Under the pieces are notes generated by a model. The model did no database searches. It saw only the letters and a list, made by a program, of their open reading frames with translations, and was not told where the DNA came from. Shown piece by piece: positions 44,597 through 54,072 of a DNA stretch of 64,000 bases; position 1 is the first letter of the stretch; the number at the start of each line of letters is the position of its first letter. Made by a program: the position numbers and the translations under genes. The stretch covers positions 1,683,001 to 1,747,000 of the forward strand of contig NZ_CP011567.1 of NCBI RefSeq assembly GCF_001655615.1. The letters run 5' to 3'. The DNA is from Pseudomonas sp. GR 6-02. Its GTDB lineage: Bacteria > Pseudomonadota > Gammaproteobacteria > Pseudomonadales > Pseudomonadaceae.

Positions 44597-44749
44597 CTAT
44601 ATCTTGCCAAGCAGCAATAGGATTAACAGCACCACCAACACCACGCCGATGATACCGGACGGGCCATAACCCCAACTTCTGGAGTGCGGGAAGACCGGCA
44701 GGCCGCCTATCAGCAACAGGATAAGAATAACGATAAGAATTGTGCCCAT
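44597..44749 (-). CDS. DUF3309 family small membrane protein
   Basis: This small hydrophobic protein (50 aa) consists of two membrane segments around a conserved PVFPHSRSWGYGPSG loop. The start at 44749 has AAGGAAATAGAC upstream, so the longer frame to 44800 is rejected. DUF3309 members are common in Proteobacteria and have no known function, though stress expression is reported for similar small proteins. Confidence 0.88.
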   Translation of the reverse strand: MGTILIVILILLLIGGLPVFPHSRSWGYGPSGIIGVVLVVLLILLLLGKI

Positions 44750-45043
44750 GTCTATTTCCTTGTTGGAAGCGTTGTGGGTTTGACCTGGCGTTTTAGCCAT
44801 CAGCTGGACTTGTATTAATCCTAGCTGCTTAAAAAATCCGACTCATGGCTATGAAGAAAAATTCCAAGTTTTTTTAATGTTTTTGGAAAGTATGTTTATT
44901 TCTTTTGCTCTGTTTCGAAGTTGAAACAACCGCACCGCGCCGTGGTTCATCGCTGGCCATTCAGCACTCTGATGGAGCGTGGGTCGCGCATTATCCTTCG
45001 CTACACTCGGTGCATCTTCCCCGGAACAACAAGGCTGTTTGCT

Positions 45044-45859
45044 ATGCAAAATCGCATGATGATCACTGGCGCGGGCTCAGGCCTGGGTCGCGAAATCGCG
45101 CTGCGCTGGGCGCGTGAAGGCTGGCAGCTGGCCTTGTCGGATGTCAGTGAGCCCGGCCTGCAGGAAACCCTCAAGTTGGTGCGCGAAGCTGGCGGTGACG
45201 GCTTCATTCAGCGCTGCGATGTGCGCGACTACAGTCAGTTGACCGCCTTCGCCCAAGCCTGCGAAGAGAAACTCGGCGGTATCGATGTCATCGTCAACAA
45301 TGCCGGCGTGGCCTCGGGCGGGTTCTTCAGTGAACTGTCGCTGGAGGACTGGGATTGGCAAATCGCGATCAACCTGATGGGCGTGGTCAAGGGCTGCAAG
45401 GCCTTCCTGCCGCTGCTGGAGAAAAGCAAAGGCAAAATCATCAACATCGCCTCGATGGCGGCGCTGATGCAAGGCCCGGCCATGAGCAACTACAACGTGG
45501 CCAAGGCAGGTGTGGTGGCGTTGTCCGAAAGTTTGCTGATTGAACTGGCCCATGAGGAAGTCAGCGTGCATGTAGTTTGCCCGTCGTTCTTCCAGACCAA
45601 TCTACTGGACTCCTTCCGTGGCCCGACCCCGGCCATGAAAGCCCAGGTCGGCAAATTGCTGGAAAGCTCACCGATCACCGCTGCTGACATTGCCGACTAC
45701 ATCTATCAGCAGGTCGCCGCTGGCGAATTCTTGATCCTGCCTCACGAGCAGGGCCGTATGGCCTGGGCGATCAAACAGAAAGACCCGCAATTGCTCTACA
45801 ACGAAATGACTGTGATGGCCGACAAAATGCGCGCCAAGGCCAAACAAAACGCAGGCTGA
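45044..45859 (+). CDS. SDR family oxidoreductase
   Basis: This is a classical short-chain dehydrogenase (271 aa). The cofactor motif TGAGSGLG lies at about residues 9-16, NNAGVASGG follows, and the catalytic serine ([12 protein letters not shown]) and YNVAK are complete. There is no specificity signal. ATG 45044 is used, since the upstream frame from 44921 has no ribosome binding site. An A/T-rich region of 160 bp before it carries its promoter. Confidence 0.88.
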   Translation: MQNRMMITGAGSGLGREIALRWAREGWQLALSDVSEPGLQETLKLVREAGGDGFIQRCDVRDYSQLTAFAQACEEKLGGIDVIVNNAGVASGGFFSELSLEDWDWQIAINLMGVVKGCKAFLPLLEKSKGKIINIASMAALMQGPAMSNYNVAKAGVVALSESLLIELAHEEVSVHVVCPSFFQTNLLDSFRGPTPAMKAQVGKLLESSPITAADIADYIYQQVAAGEFLILPHEQGRMAWAIKQKDPQLLYNEMTVMADKMRAKAKQNAG

Positions 45860-45924
45860 ACTTGCCTGTGCGCAACACCGTCGTTAGGGTGGCCGCCAAC
45901 CGGCCATCCCAACGAGACGTCTGC

Positions 45925-46257
45925 ATGCTCAATTACCTGTGGTTTTTCCTCGCCGCGCTGTTCGAAATCGCCGGCTGCTTCGCTTTCTGGATGTGGCTGC
46001 GCCAGGGTAAAAGCGTGTGGTGGGTCATCCCGGCCTTGCTCAGCCTGACGTTATTCGCGCTGCTGCTGACCCGGGTCGAAGCGAACTACGCCGGTCGCGC
46101 CTATGCCGCCTACGGCGGCATCTACATCATCTCGTCGGTTGGTTGGCTGGCGGTGGTCGAGCGGATTCGACCATTGGGCTCGGACTGGATCGGCGTGGCG
46201 CTGTGTGTACTCGGGGCGACTGTCATTTTGTTTGGTCCGCGCCTTACCGCTTCCTGA
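45925..46257 (+). CDS. YnfA family membrane protein
   Basis: This is a four-segment inner-membrane protein (110 aa) of the UPF0060/YnfA family, distantly related to small multidrug resistance exporters. The [24 protein letters not shown] and [14 protein letters not shown] stretches are diagnostic. The start at 45925 gives the family length. The function in Pseudomonas is unproven; small-molecule efflux is possible. Confidence 0.9.
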   Translation: MLNYLWFFLAALFEIAGCFAFWMWLRQGKSVWWVIPALLSLTLFALLLTRVEANYAGRAYAAYGGIYIISSVGWLAVVERIRPLGSDWIGVALCVLGATVILFGPRLTAS

Positions 46258-46376
46258 CGGATCGGTCCTTCATTCAAGCGGTTTGTCAGACACGTCCGTC
46301 AGGGTGATGCAGCCTGCATTGTAGGGCGGGACTGTTTTGCGGTCGTTGCATTGAAGACCCGCTCTGCGCAGGGCAT

Positions 46377-46402
46377 CTTCAGGGACCGGTAACCCTGAAG
46401 GA
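46377..46402 (+). promoter_or_regulatory. RBS-occluding hairpin of the rsm gene
   Basis: CTTCAGGG (46377-46384) and CCCTGAAG (46393-46400) pair perfectly; the Shine-Dalgarno GAAGG is in the 3' arm. GGA motifs occur at 46383-46385 (stem-loop junction) and 46400-46402 (Shine-Dalgarno), 17 nt apart. This is the arrangement through which CsrA/RsmA proteins block translation, so autoregulation is likely. Confidence 0.6.
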
Positions 46403-46410
46403 TGAATGCC

Positions 46411-46596
46411 ATGCTTGTACTCAGTCGCGTTGTGGGCGAATTGATATCCATTGGTGACAACATTTCCGTGCGGGTGCTCGCCGTCAACGGAAGCAGTGTG
46501 CGCTTCGGTGTTGAAGCGCCACAGCAGGTCAACGTACACCGCGCCGAAGTCTACGAGCGCATCCAGATCAAACAGGCAAAAGCCAAGGCTCGTTAA
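46411..46596 (+). CDS. CsrA/RsmA family RNA-binding regulator, divergent paralogue
   Basis: This small dimeric RNA-binding protein (61 aa) represses translation at GGA motifs and is antagonised by Gac-controlled sRNAs. MLVLSRVVGELISIGDNISV keeps the N-terminal beta-strand with Leu4 and Arg6, and VHRAEVYERIQ keeps the key Arg near residue 44. The sequence differs from classic RsmA (for example RVVGEL instead of RRVGET), so it may be an extra paralogue beside RsmA and RsmE. Start 46411 is used, not 46402. It is not next to alaS. Confidence 0.88.
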   Translation: MLVLSRVVGELISIGDNISVRVLAVNGSSVRFGVEAPQQVNVHRAEVYERIQIKQAKAKAR

Positions 46597-46601
46597 GGGC
46601 T

Positions 46602-46829
46602 TCAGTCGAACAGGTGCTTGGGCACGTCGTGCTTGAGCATCAACTGGCATTGCTCGCTTTCCGGATCGAAGACGATCAGCGCCTGGCCCTTGGTCAATGC
46701 CTGACGCACACGCAACACACGGGTTTCCAGCGGCGTGTCATCGCCGTTGTCCGTGCCGTCACGGGTCACGAAATCCTCGATCAGGCGGGTCAGGGTGTCG
46801 ACTTCAAGTTGGTCGTGGGGGATCAGCAT
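46602..46829 (-). CDS. YheU family protein
   Basis: This small soluble protein (75 aa) of the UPF0270/YheU family has the typical start MLIPHDQLEVDTLTRLIEDF and the VTRDGTDNGDDTPLETRV segment. Function is unknown. It is convergent with the rsm gene, with stops 5 bp apart. Confidence 0.9.
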   Translation of the reverse strand: MLIPHDQLEVDTLTRLIEDFVTRDGTDNGDDTPLETRVLRVRQALTKGQALIVFDPESEQCQLMLKHDVPKHLFD

Positions 46830-46894
46830 AAGGCACCTCGGTTAAACATTGGCGCGATGCTACGGCGGATATGAACACATCACCAGTGTTCGCC

Positions 46895-48085
46895 TCAGCT
46901 TTCTGTGCGCTGTCCCAGCAGGCTATCCACCGACGGTACCCGGGTATCGCTTTCCATCTGCGTCTCGTGCTCGATCTGGTGACTGAACCGCTCCAGCGAT
47001 CCCGTGGCTGGTTGTGCATCGCTGGCGAATACCGGCGGGCTGAGAATGTAGGCGCCGAGCAAACGGCTGAGAGCGGCAAGGCTGTCGATGTGGGTACGTT
47101 CGTAGCCGTGAGTGGCGTCGCAACCGAAGGCCAGCAGGGCGGTGCGAATGTCATGGCCGGCGGTGACGGCCGAGTGAGCATCGCTGAAGTAATAGCGGAA
47201 CAGGTCCCGACGTGCCGGCAGTTCGTTGTCAGCGGCCAGGCGTAGCAGATGCCGCGACAGATGATAGTCATAAGGCCCGCCGGAATCCTGCATCGCCACG
47301 CTCACCGCGTGTTCGCTGGAGTGCTGGCCGGGCGCGACCGGCGCGATGTCGATGCCGACGAATTCGCTGACATCCCAGGGCAGGGCAGCCGCCGCACCAC
47401 TGCCGGTTTCCTCGGTGATGGTGAACAGCGGATGGCAGTCGATCATCAACTCTTCGCCGCTGTCGACAATCGCTTTCAGTGCCGCCAGCAGTGCGGCAAC
47501 GCCAGCCTTGTCGTCGAGGTGACGGGCGCTGATGTGGCCGCTTTCGGTGAACTCCGGCAACGGGTCGAAGGCGACGAAATCGCCGACGCTGATCCCCAGC
47601 GAATCGCAATCGGCGCGGGTGGCGCAATAGGCGTCCAGGCGCAATTCGATGTGATCCCAGCTGATCGGCATTTCATCCACGGCGGTGTTGAACGCGTGCC
47701 CGGAAGCCATCAGCGGCAACACGCTGCCGCGGATCACGCCGTTGTCGGTGAACAGGCTGACGCGGCTGCCCTCGGCAAAACGGCTGGACCAGCAGCCGAC
47801 GGGCGCCAGGGTCAGGCGTCCGTTGTCCTTGATCGCGCGAACCGCCGCGCCAATGGTATCCAGGTGAGCGGAGACTGCTCGGTCCGGACTGTTCCTCTTG
47901 CCCTTGAGAGTCGCGCGGATAGTGCCGCGACGGGTCATTTCAAAGGGAATGCCCAGTTCTTCAAGGCGCTCGGCGACGTACCGCACGATGGTGTCGGTGA
48001 ACCCGGTGGGGCTGGGAATGGCGAGCATTTCCAGCAGGACTTTTTGCAGGTAATCGAGATCCGGTTCGGGAATTTTGCTGGTCAT
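46895..48085 (-). CDS. M42-type peptidase of the NAGGN osmoprotectant system
   Basis: This is a metallopeptidase of the M42/M20-like clan (396 aa) found with NAGGN synthesis genes. Metal ligands are visible in VSAHLDTIGA, HLDDKAGVAALL, TITEETGSGAAAAL and the C-terminal CDATHGYERTHIDSL segment. The start at 48085 has CAGGAGTTTCC upstream. Its role could be to degrade the dipeptide osmolyte or to process a precursor. The three genes are in the order seen in P. aeruginosa PA3459-PA3461. Confidence 0.88.
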   Translation of the reverse strand: MTSKIPEPDLDYLQKVLLEMLAIPSPTGFTDTIVRYVAERLEELGIPFEMTRRGTIRATLKGKRNSPDRAVSAHLDTIGAAVRAIKDNGRLTLAPVGCWSSRFAEGSRVSLFTDNGVIRGSVLPLMASGHAFNTAVDEMPISWDHIELRLDAYCATRADCDSLGISVGDFVAFDPLPEFTESGHISARHLDDKAGVAALLAALKAIVDSGEELMIDCHPLFTITEETGSGAAAALPWDVSEFVGIDIAPVAPGQHSSEHAVSVAMQDSGGPYDYHLSRHLLRLAADNELPARRDLFRYYFSDAHSAVTAGHDIRTALLAFGCDATHGYERTHIDSLAALSRLLGAYILSPPVFASDAQPATGSLERFSHQIEHETQMESDTRVPSVDSLLGQRTES

Positions 48086-48122
48086 GGAAACTCCTGATGG
48101 TGTTGGTACAGACAACACATCA

Positions 48123-49871
48123 CTAAGGGACTGCCGGCTGACTATGTGCAAACAACAAATCTACAAACCGCTCGGCCGTCGGCTGCGGTTCATGGTTGGC
48201 CAGGCCGGCGCGTTCATTGGCTTCGATAAACACGTACTGCGGCTGGTCGGCGGCCGGTACCATCAGGTCGAGCCCGACCATCGGAATATCCAGCGCTCGC
48301 GCCGCGCGCACCGCCGCGTCCACCAAGGCTGGATGCAGAATCGCCGTGACGTCTTCAAGGATGCCGCCGGTATGAAGATTCGCCGTGCGCCGTACGAACA
48401 AGTGCTCGCCGGCCGGCAGAATGCTGGCGTAGTCATAACCCGCCGCCTGCAAGGTGCGTTGAGTCTCCTGATCCAGCGGGATTTTGCTTTCGCCGCTGGT
48501 TGCCGCCTGACGGCGACGACTCTGGGCTTCGATCAGCGCACTGATGGAATGCTGACCATCGCCCACCACTTCCGCCGGCCGGCGAATGGCAGCCGCGACC
48601 ACCTCGAAGCCGATCACCAGAATCCGCAAATCGAGGCCTTCGTGAAAACTTTCCAGCAGCACTCGACTGTCGAGTGCACGGGCGTTTTCGATGGCTTGCT
48701 GGACCTCCTCAATGCTGCGCAAATCCACCGCCACCCCTTGGCCCTGTTCACCGTCCAGCGGTTTGACCACCACCCGTTCGTGCTCGTCGAGAAACGCCAG
48801 ATTGTCGTCCGCGCTTCCCGCCAGTTGTTGGGCGGGCAGTTTGAGGCCGGCGTTTTTCAGCACCTTGTGAGTCAGGCTTTTGTCCTGGCACAAGGTCATG
48901 CTGATGGCGCTGGTCAGATCGCTCAGGGATTCGCGGCAACGCACCCGACGACTGCCGTGGATCAAGGTAAACAGACCGGCTTGCGCGTCATCCACCTGCA
49001 CCTCAATACCGCGCCGATGAGCCTCTTCGACGATGATCCGCGCATACGGATTGAACTCGGCTTCGGGGCCGGGGCCGAGAAACAACGGCTGGTTGATACC
49101 GTTCTTGCGCTTGATCGCAAAGGTCGACAAGTTGCGAAAACCGAGCTTGGCGTAAAGATTTTTCGCCTGACGGTTGTTGTGCAGCACCGACAGGTCCAGG
49201 TAACTCAGCCCACGGCTCATGAAGTGTTCGATCAAGTGCCGCACCAGCACTTCACCGACGCCTGGGCGGGAACATTGCGGATCGACCGCCAGGCACCACA
49301 GGCTGCTGCCGTTTTCCGGATCGTTGAACGCCTTGTGGTGATTGAGGCCCATGACGCTGCCGATAATCGCGCCGCTGTCCTCGTCTTCGGCCAGCCAGTA
49401 CACCGGGCCGCCCTGATGATGGGGCGTCAGCAAACCTGCATCGATCGGCAGCATGCCGCGGGCCTGATACAGCTGATTGATCGCCTGCCAGTCCGCCTCG
49501 CTTTGCGCCCGACGAATGCGAAAACCGCGAAACACCCGGGTGGCCTGACGGTAATCGCTGAACCACAGGCGCAAAGTATCGGACGGGTCGAGAAACAGTT
49601 GCGCCGGTTCCAGCCCCAGCACTTGCTGGGGGGCGGCGACGTACAAGGCGATGTCCCGCTCACCGGGCTGCTCATTGAGCAACTCTTGGGCGAGGCTCGC
49701 CGCATCGGGAAAGGTATGGCCGATTAACAACCGGCCCCAACCGCAATGCACGGCGATGGGCGCGGCGCTCAATGCACTGCCGTCTTCGGCCAGGCGTGCC
49801 TGCAAGCGTTCGTAGGAGGGCGCCTGACCGCGCAACAGGCGTTGGCTGTAAGCCGTGGCGTGGGGTTTCAT
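48123..49871 (-). CDS. ngg: N-acetylglutaminylglutamine synthetase (GNAT plus ATP-grasp)
   Basis: This bifunctional cytoplasmic enzyme (582 aa) makes N-acetylglutaminylglutamine. The N-terminal part has a GNAT acetyltransferase domain (about residues 115-260, with CSRPGVGEVLVRHLIEHF). The C-terminal part is an ATP-grasp ligase with VVKPLDGEQGQGVAVDL, RILVIGFEVVAAAIRRPAEV and DLMVPAADQPQYVFIEAN. It sits 3 bp after the amidotransferase gene in the transcript and is osmotically induced in relatives. Confidence 0.92.
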   Translation of the reverse strand: MKPHATAYSQRLLRGQAPSYERLQARLAEDGSALSAAPIAVHCGWGRLLIGHTFPDAASLAQELLNEQPGERDIALYVAAPQQVLGLEPAQLFLDPSDTLRLWFSDYRQATRVFRGFRIRRAQSEADWQAINQLYQARGMLPIDAGLLTPHHQGGPVYWLAEDEDSGAIIGSVMGLNHHKAFNDPENGSSLWCLAVDPQCSRPGVGEVLVRHLIEHFMSRGLSYLDLSVLHNNRQAKNLYAKLGFRNLSTFAIKRKNGINQPLFLGPGPEAEFNPYARIIVEEAHRRGIEVQVDDAQAGLFTLIHGSRRVRCRESLSDLTSAISMTLCQDKSLTHKVLKNAGLKLPAQQLAGSADDNLAFLDEHERVVVKPLDGEQGQGVAVDLRSIEEVQQAIENARALDSRVLLESFHEGLDLRILVIGFEVVAAAIRRPAEVVGDGQHSISALIEAQSRRRQAATSGESKIPLDQETQRTLQAAGYDYASILPAGEHLFVRRTANLHTGGILEDVTAILHPALVDAAVRAARALDIPMVGLDLMVPAADQPQYVFIEANERAGLANHEPQPTAERFVDLLFAHSQPAVP

Positions 49872-49874
49872 CGA

Positions 49875-51647
49875 TCAGATTCCTTGTTCACTGAGCCACA
49901 GGTTCAGGGCCGCCAATTGCCACAGCTTGGAGCCGCGCAACGGGGTCAACTGGCCTTGCGGATCGGTCAGCAGGCGGTCGAGCATGGCGGGGTTGAACAA
50001 GCCGCGATCCTGACTCGGATCGAGCAGCAGTTCACGCACCCAGTTCAGTGTGTCGCCCTGCAAATGCTTGAGACCTGGCACCGGGAAGTAGCCTTTTTTG
50101 CGATCGATCACTTCGCTCGGAATCACCCGCCGCGCCGCCTCTTTCAGGACTTGCTTGCCGCCATCCGGCAGTTTGAATTTGCCCGGCACCCGCGCTGACA
50201 ATTCCACCAGGCGATAGTCGAGAAACGGCGTGCGCGCTTCCAGGCCCCAGGCCATGGTCATGTTGTCGACCCGTTTGACGGGGTCGTCCACCAGCATCAC
50301 GGTGCTGTCCAGGCGTAGGGCTTTGTCCACCGCCGCGTCGGCACCGGGCTGTGCGAAATGTTCCTTCACGAAGTCGCCGGCGGCATCGTTGGCTGTCAGC
50401 CATTTCGGCTGCACTGTGGCGGCATAGTCGGCATAGCTGCGGTCGAAAAACGCATCGCGATATGCCGCATACGGATCGCTCGCGTCGTCCACCTGCGGAT
50501 ACCAGTGATACCCGGCGAACAACTCGTCCGCGCCCTGGCCGCTCTGCACCACTCTGCAATGCTTGGCCACTTCCCGGGACAGCAGGTAGAAGGCAATGCA
50601 GTCATGGCTGACCATCGGCTCGCTCATGGCGCGGAACGCTGCCGGCAGTTGCTCGATGATCTCTTGTTCGTCGATACGCAGTTGATGGTGCCGGGTGCCG
50701 TAGTGTTTGGCGATCAAGTCCGAATACTGAAATTCATCACCGCGCTCGCCACCGGCATCCTGGAAACCGATGGAAAAGGTCGACAAGTCTTCTACCCCGA
50801 CTTCGCGCAACAGCCCCACCAACAGACTCGAATCGACGCCACCGGACAGCAGCACACCGACATCCACCGCCGCCCGTTGACGGATCGCCACCGCTTCGCG
50901 GGTGCTGTCGAGCACGCGATCGCGCCAGTCTTCGAGGGTCAGATTCAGTTCGTCGGCATGTGGGCCGTAGGGCAGGGTCCACCAGGTTTTCTGCTCGGTG
51001 GTGCCGTCGGCTTCGATACGCATCCAGCTGGCCGGGGGCAGTTTTTCGATGCCCGCCAGCAAGGTGCGAGGGGCCGGGACCACCGCGTGGAAGTTCAGGT
51101 AATGATTGAGCGCCACCGGATCGAGGATCGGGTTGATGTCGCCGCCCTTAAGCAATGCCGGCAATGCCGAGGCAAAGCGCAGGCGCTGACCAGTGCGCGA
51201 CAGATACAGCGGCTTCACACCGAGACGGTCGCGGGCGATGAACAGACGCTGGGCGTCACGTTCCCAAATGGCGAAGGCGAACATGCCGTTGAGCTTGGGC
51301 AACAGCGCTTCACCCCAGGCGTGATAGCCCTTGAGCAGCACTTCGGTGTCGCCACCGGAGTAGAAGGCATAACCGAGGCTTTCCAGCTCGGTGCGCAGTT
51401 CCGGGAAGTTGTAGATAGCGCCGTTGAAGGCCAGGGACAGGCCCAGTTGGTTATCGATCATCGGCTGCGCCGAGCCGTCCGACAGGTCCATGATTTTCAG
51501 GCGCCGATGGCCCAGGGCAATCGGGCCTTGGCTGTGGAAGCCCCACGCATCAGGGCCGCGAGGGGCCAGGTGATGGGTGATTCGTTCAATGGCTGCGAGG
51601 TCCGCAGGTTGATGGTCGAAACGTAATTCTCCAGCTAATCCGCACAT
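49875..51647 (-). CDS. asnO: N-acetylglutaminylglutamine amidotransferase
   Basis: This asparagine-synthase-like enzyme (590 aa) amidates the osmolyte to N-acetylglutaminylglutamine amide. It has an N-terminal class II glutaminase with catalytic Cys2 (MCGLAGELRFDH) and a synthetase domain with the PP-loop VGVLLSGGVDSSLLVG. It is the first gene of the asnO-ngg-peptidase operon. The stop of each gene is within a few base pairs of the next start, so the set is co-translated. The product is a dipeptide compatible solute known from Pseudomonas and Sinorhizobium. Confidence 0.93.
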   Translation of the reverse strand: MCGLAGELRFDHQPADLAAIERITHHLAPRGPDAWGFHSQGPIALGHRRLKIMDLSDGSAQPMIDNQLGLSLAFNGAIYNFPELRTELESLGYAFYSGGDTEVLLKGYHAWGEALLPKLNGMFAFAIWERDAQRLFIARDRLGVKPLYLSRTGQRLRFASALPALLKGGDINPILDPVALNHYLNFHAVVPAPRTLLAGIEKLPPASWMRIEADGTTEQKTWWTLPYGPHADELNLTLEDWRDRVLDSTREAVAIRQRAAVDVGVLLSGGVDSSLLVGLLREVGVEDLSTFSIGFQDAGGERGDEFQYSDLIAKHYGTRHHQLRIDEQEIIEQLPAAFRAMSEPMVSHDCIAFYLLSREVAKHCRVVQSGQGADELFAGYHWYPQVDDASDPYAAYRDAFFDRSYADYAATVQPKWLTANDAAGDFVKEHFAQPGADAAVDKALRLDSTVMLVDDPVKRVDNMTMAWGLEARTPFLDYRLVELSARVPGKFKLPDGGKQVLKEAARRVIPSEVIDRKKGYFPVPGLKHLQGDTLNWVRELLLDPSQDRGLFNPAMLDRLLTDPQGQLTPLRGSKLWQLAALNLWLSEQGI

Positions 51648-51688
51648 AAGTCCTTACCGGTTTTTCCGTTGGGGAGGGTCAATCGATA

Positions 51689-51710
51689 CCCGCCAAAAAC
51701 GGCGGGTACC
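51689..51710. other. Hairpin between mnmC and asnO
   Basis: TACCCGCC and GGCGGGTA pair around AAAAAC. It lies upstream of asnO (minus strand) and downstream of nothing on the plus strand, so it may be a leader structure of the NAGGN operon or the end of an unannotated transcript. Confidence 0.35.
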
Positions 51711-51769
51711 CGGAAACTGACCCGGCTGAATCCCTGGAGTTTTAGACCGATAAGTTATAAGTCGGTGTA

Positions 51770-53752
51770 TCAGACTTTTCCGCGAATCAACTGGCGCAAG
51801 GCAAAACGGTTGGGATGGCAGGCCTCGGCCACGGCTTTGGGCAAGGGCAAAGGCTCGTTCTCAAGCCATGCCGCCAACAGTTCGCCGGACAATGGCGCGG
51901 TGATCAAACCGCGAGAACCATGACCGCTGTTGACGTAAAACCCATCAAGCCACGGGCAGGGCACATCGGGCACTTGCCGGGCATCTTTGCTCAGCGCGGC
52001 ATAGGCATTGGCGAAGCTGGCCTGATCGGCCAACGGTCCGACAATCGGCAGGTAATCGGGACTGGTGCAGCGGAACGCCGCGCGCCCTTCAAGCTGCTGC
52101 GGGTCCAGGTCTTGAACATGCAGGCGGGTGACCAGGTCGGTGGAGATTTCTTCGAGCAACGCCAGGTTACCGAGGTGCTCGGCGACGGTCGGGGTCAGAT
52201 CATCACTATTGAAATCGAAGCTGGCGCCGAGGGTGTGTTCGCCCAGACGAGCAGGCGCCACATAGCCTTCGGCGCAGACAACGGTCGCCAGGCTCTGGCT
52301 TTCAGGGGTTTGCGCCAGTCGGGTGATCTGGCCGCGAATGCGTTTGAGGGGCAGCTCGGCGCTCTGGGGGAAGCGTTTGATCTCGGAGGCACCGGCGAGA
52401 ATCACCACGGGCGCGCTGGCCAGCAGTGTCTCGCCGTCCCAGGCCTGCCATTGATCCTCCACCTTGCGCAGTTCCAGCACCTCGCGATGGGGCAGCCACT
52501 GAATGTTCGTTGAAGACGCCTGCCACTGGCACAACGCAGGAGGATGAACCCAGCCGCCTTCGGGGAAGAACAGGCCGCCGTGCTCCAGTTCGATGCCGGC
52601 CCGGGCCTGTGCTTGCGGTTGATCGAGCAGGTGTACCAGGCCTGGCGAAAAAGCCGCGGCCAATTGCGCCTGACGTTCGGCTTCCTTGGCATTGAAGGCC
52701 AGTTGCAAGACCCCGCAATCGTCCCAGTCGACGCCGCGCTGCAACTGTTCCAGCAGGCGCCGGGTGTAACCAAAACCGCTGACGATCAATTGCGACAGCG
52801 CGGTGCCGTGGGCCGAAAGCTTGAGGTACAGCACACCCTGAGGGTTGCCCGAGGCTTCCTGCGCCAGTGCTTCGTGGCGCTCCAACAGGCTCACTTGCCA
52901 ACCCCGCGCGGCGAGACTGGCGGCGCTGGCGCAACCGGCCAGCCCAGCACCGATCACCAGGGCGCGGCGCTCGCCGGTCGGCGGGGTTGGGCGAGCGAAC
53001 CAGGGTTTAGTCGCGGCAGGTGGTGCGGTCTCTTCAGGCCAGCCAAGAAAGGTGCCCCGCAGGATCTCCCACTTGTGACCGATGCCCGGCGTGCGTTTCA
53101 TCTTGAAGCCTGCGGCGTTCAACAGACGGCGTACCCAGCCGGTGCTGGTGAAGGTGCTGATGGTCGAGCCGGGTGCCGCCAGACGTGCCAGTTCGGCAAA
53201 CAGCTCGGCAGTCCACATGTCGGGGTTTTTCGCCGGGGCGAAACCGTCGAGAAACCAGGCGTCGATCTGCGCGTCCAGTTGCGGTAACTGCTCCAGTGCA
53301 TCACCAATCAGCAGGGTCAGTGTGACGCGGCCATTGCCCAGCACCAGGCGCTGGAAACCTTGATGAATCGCCACGTATTGCGCCAGCAATTGATCGGCGA
53401 ACGGCTTGAGATCCGGCCATAACGCCAGGGCCCGTTGCAGATCGGCGGTGCTCAGCGGGTACTTTTCGACACTGACAAAATGCAGCCGCGCACCGGCCAC
53501 TGCGTGCTGTTCGAACAACTGCCAGGCACAGAGAAAATTCAGTCCGGTGCCGAAACCTGTTTCGCCAATCACCAGTCGCCCACCCGCCGGCAATGCGGCG
53601 AAGCGGTCGCGCAAATTGTTTTGCTCCAGAAACACGTAACGGGTTTCTTCAAGGCCCGACTGGTCGGAAAAGTACACATCATCGAACACCCGCGAACGCG
53701 GGCGACCTTGGTCGTCCCAGTCGAGCTGGGCGTGGGGCAATACAGGTTTCAT
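51770..53752 (-). CDS. mnmC: Bifunctional tRNA-modification enzyme MnmC
   Basis: This enzyme (660 aa) finishes mnm5s2U at the tRNA wobble position. Residues 1-240 form the SAM-dependent methyltransferase MnmD (GETGFGTGLNFLCAWQLFEQ, DAWFLDGFAPAKNPDMW). Residues 260-650 form the FAD-dependent oxidoreductase (ALVIGAGLAGCASAASLAAR and a late GHGSRGLITAPL). The start at 53752 is fixed by CTGCCATG. Both domains are intact. Confidence 0.95.
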   Translation of the reverse strand: MKPVLPHAQLDWDDQGRPRSRVFDDVYFSDQSGLEETRYVFLEQNNLRDRFAALPAGGRLVIGETGFGTGLNFLCAWQLFEQHAVAGARLHFVSVEKYPLSTADLQRALALWPDLKPFADQLLAQYVAIHQGFQRLVLGNGRVTLTLLIGDALEQLPQLDAQIDAWFLDGFAPAKNPDMWTAELFAELARLAAPGSTISTFTSTGWVRRLLNAAGFKMKRTPGIGHKWEILRGTFLGWPEETAPPAATKPWFARPTPPTGERRALVIGAGLAGCASAASLAARGWQVSLLERHEALAQEASGNPQGVLYLKLSAHGTALSQLIVSGFGYTRRLLEQLQRGVDWDDCGVLQLAFNAKEAERQAQLAAAFSPGLVHLLDQPQAQARAGIELEHGGLFFPEGGWVHPPALCQWQASSTNIQWLPHREVLELRKVEDQWQAWDGETLLASAPVVILAGASEIKRFPQSAELPLKRIRGQITRLAQTPESQSLATVVCAEGYVAPARLGEHTLGASFDFNSDDLTPTVAEHLGNLALLEEISTDLVTRLHVQDLDPQQLEGRAAFRCTSPDYLPIVGPLADQASFANAYAALSKDARQVPDVPCPWLDGFYVNSGHGSRGLITAPLSGELLAAWLENEPLPLPKAVAEACHPNRFALRQLIRGKV

Positions 53753-53854
53753 GGCAGGCTCGGCAACGGCAAGACCGCCATTCTAGCCGATCGCCACGGT
53801 GGTGCTTGATCCGTGGCAAGTGCCACATTCGGGGGGCAGGGAGAATCGTCGTTT

Positions 53855-53985
53855 TGTGGCGAGGGAGCTTGCTCCCGCTCGGGTGCGAAGCAGCCGCAAG
53901 TTGGTTGTCTATGTACCCCCGGAGTATAAGTTTTTTGATATCGGGACGGCTTCGCCGTCCAGCGGGAGCAAGCTCCCTCGCCACA
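53855..53985. repeat. REPIN-like inverted pair, family A
   Basis: TGTGGCGAGGGAGCTTGCTC at the left and its inverse at the right (end 53985), with an internal 14-base GACGGCTTCGCCGTC palindrome-like element, fill much of the mnmC-pap gap. It is the same family as 6861-6980. Confidence 0.85.
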
Positions 53986-54072
53986 GGGTTCGTATCAGTC
54001 TCAAAGGTGGATTTGTCCTGCGCATGAGACGTCAATCCGCTAGTCTTGCTCAATCCTGGAAGGAGCGTCTCC

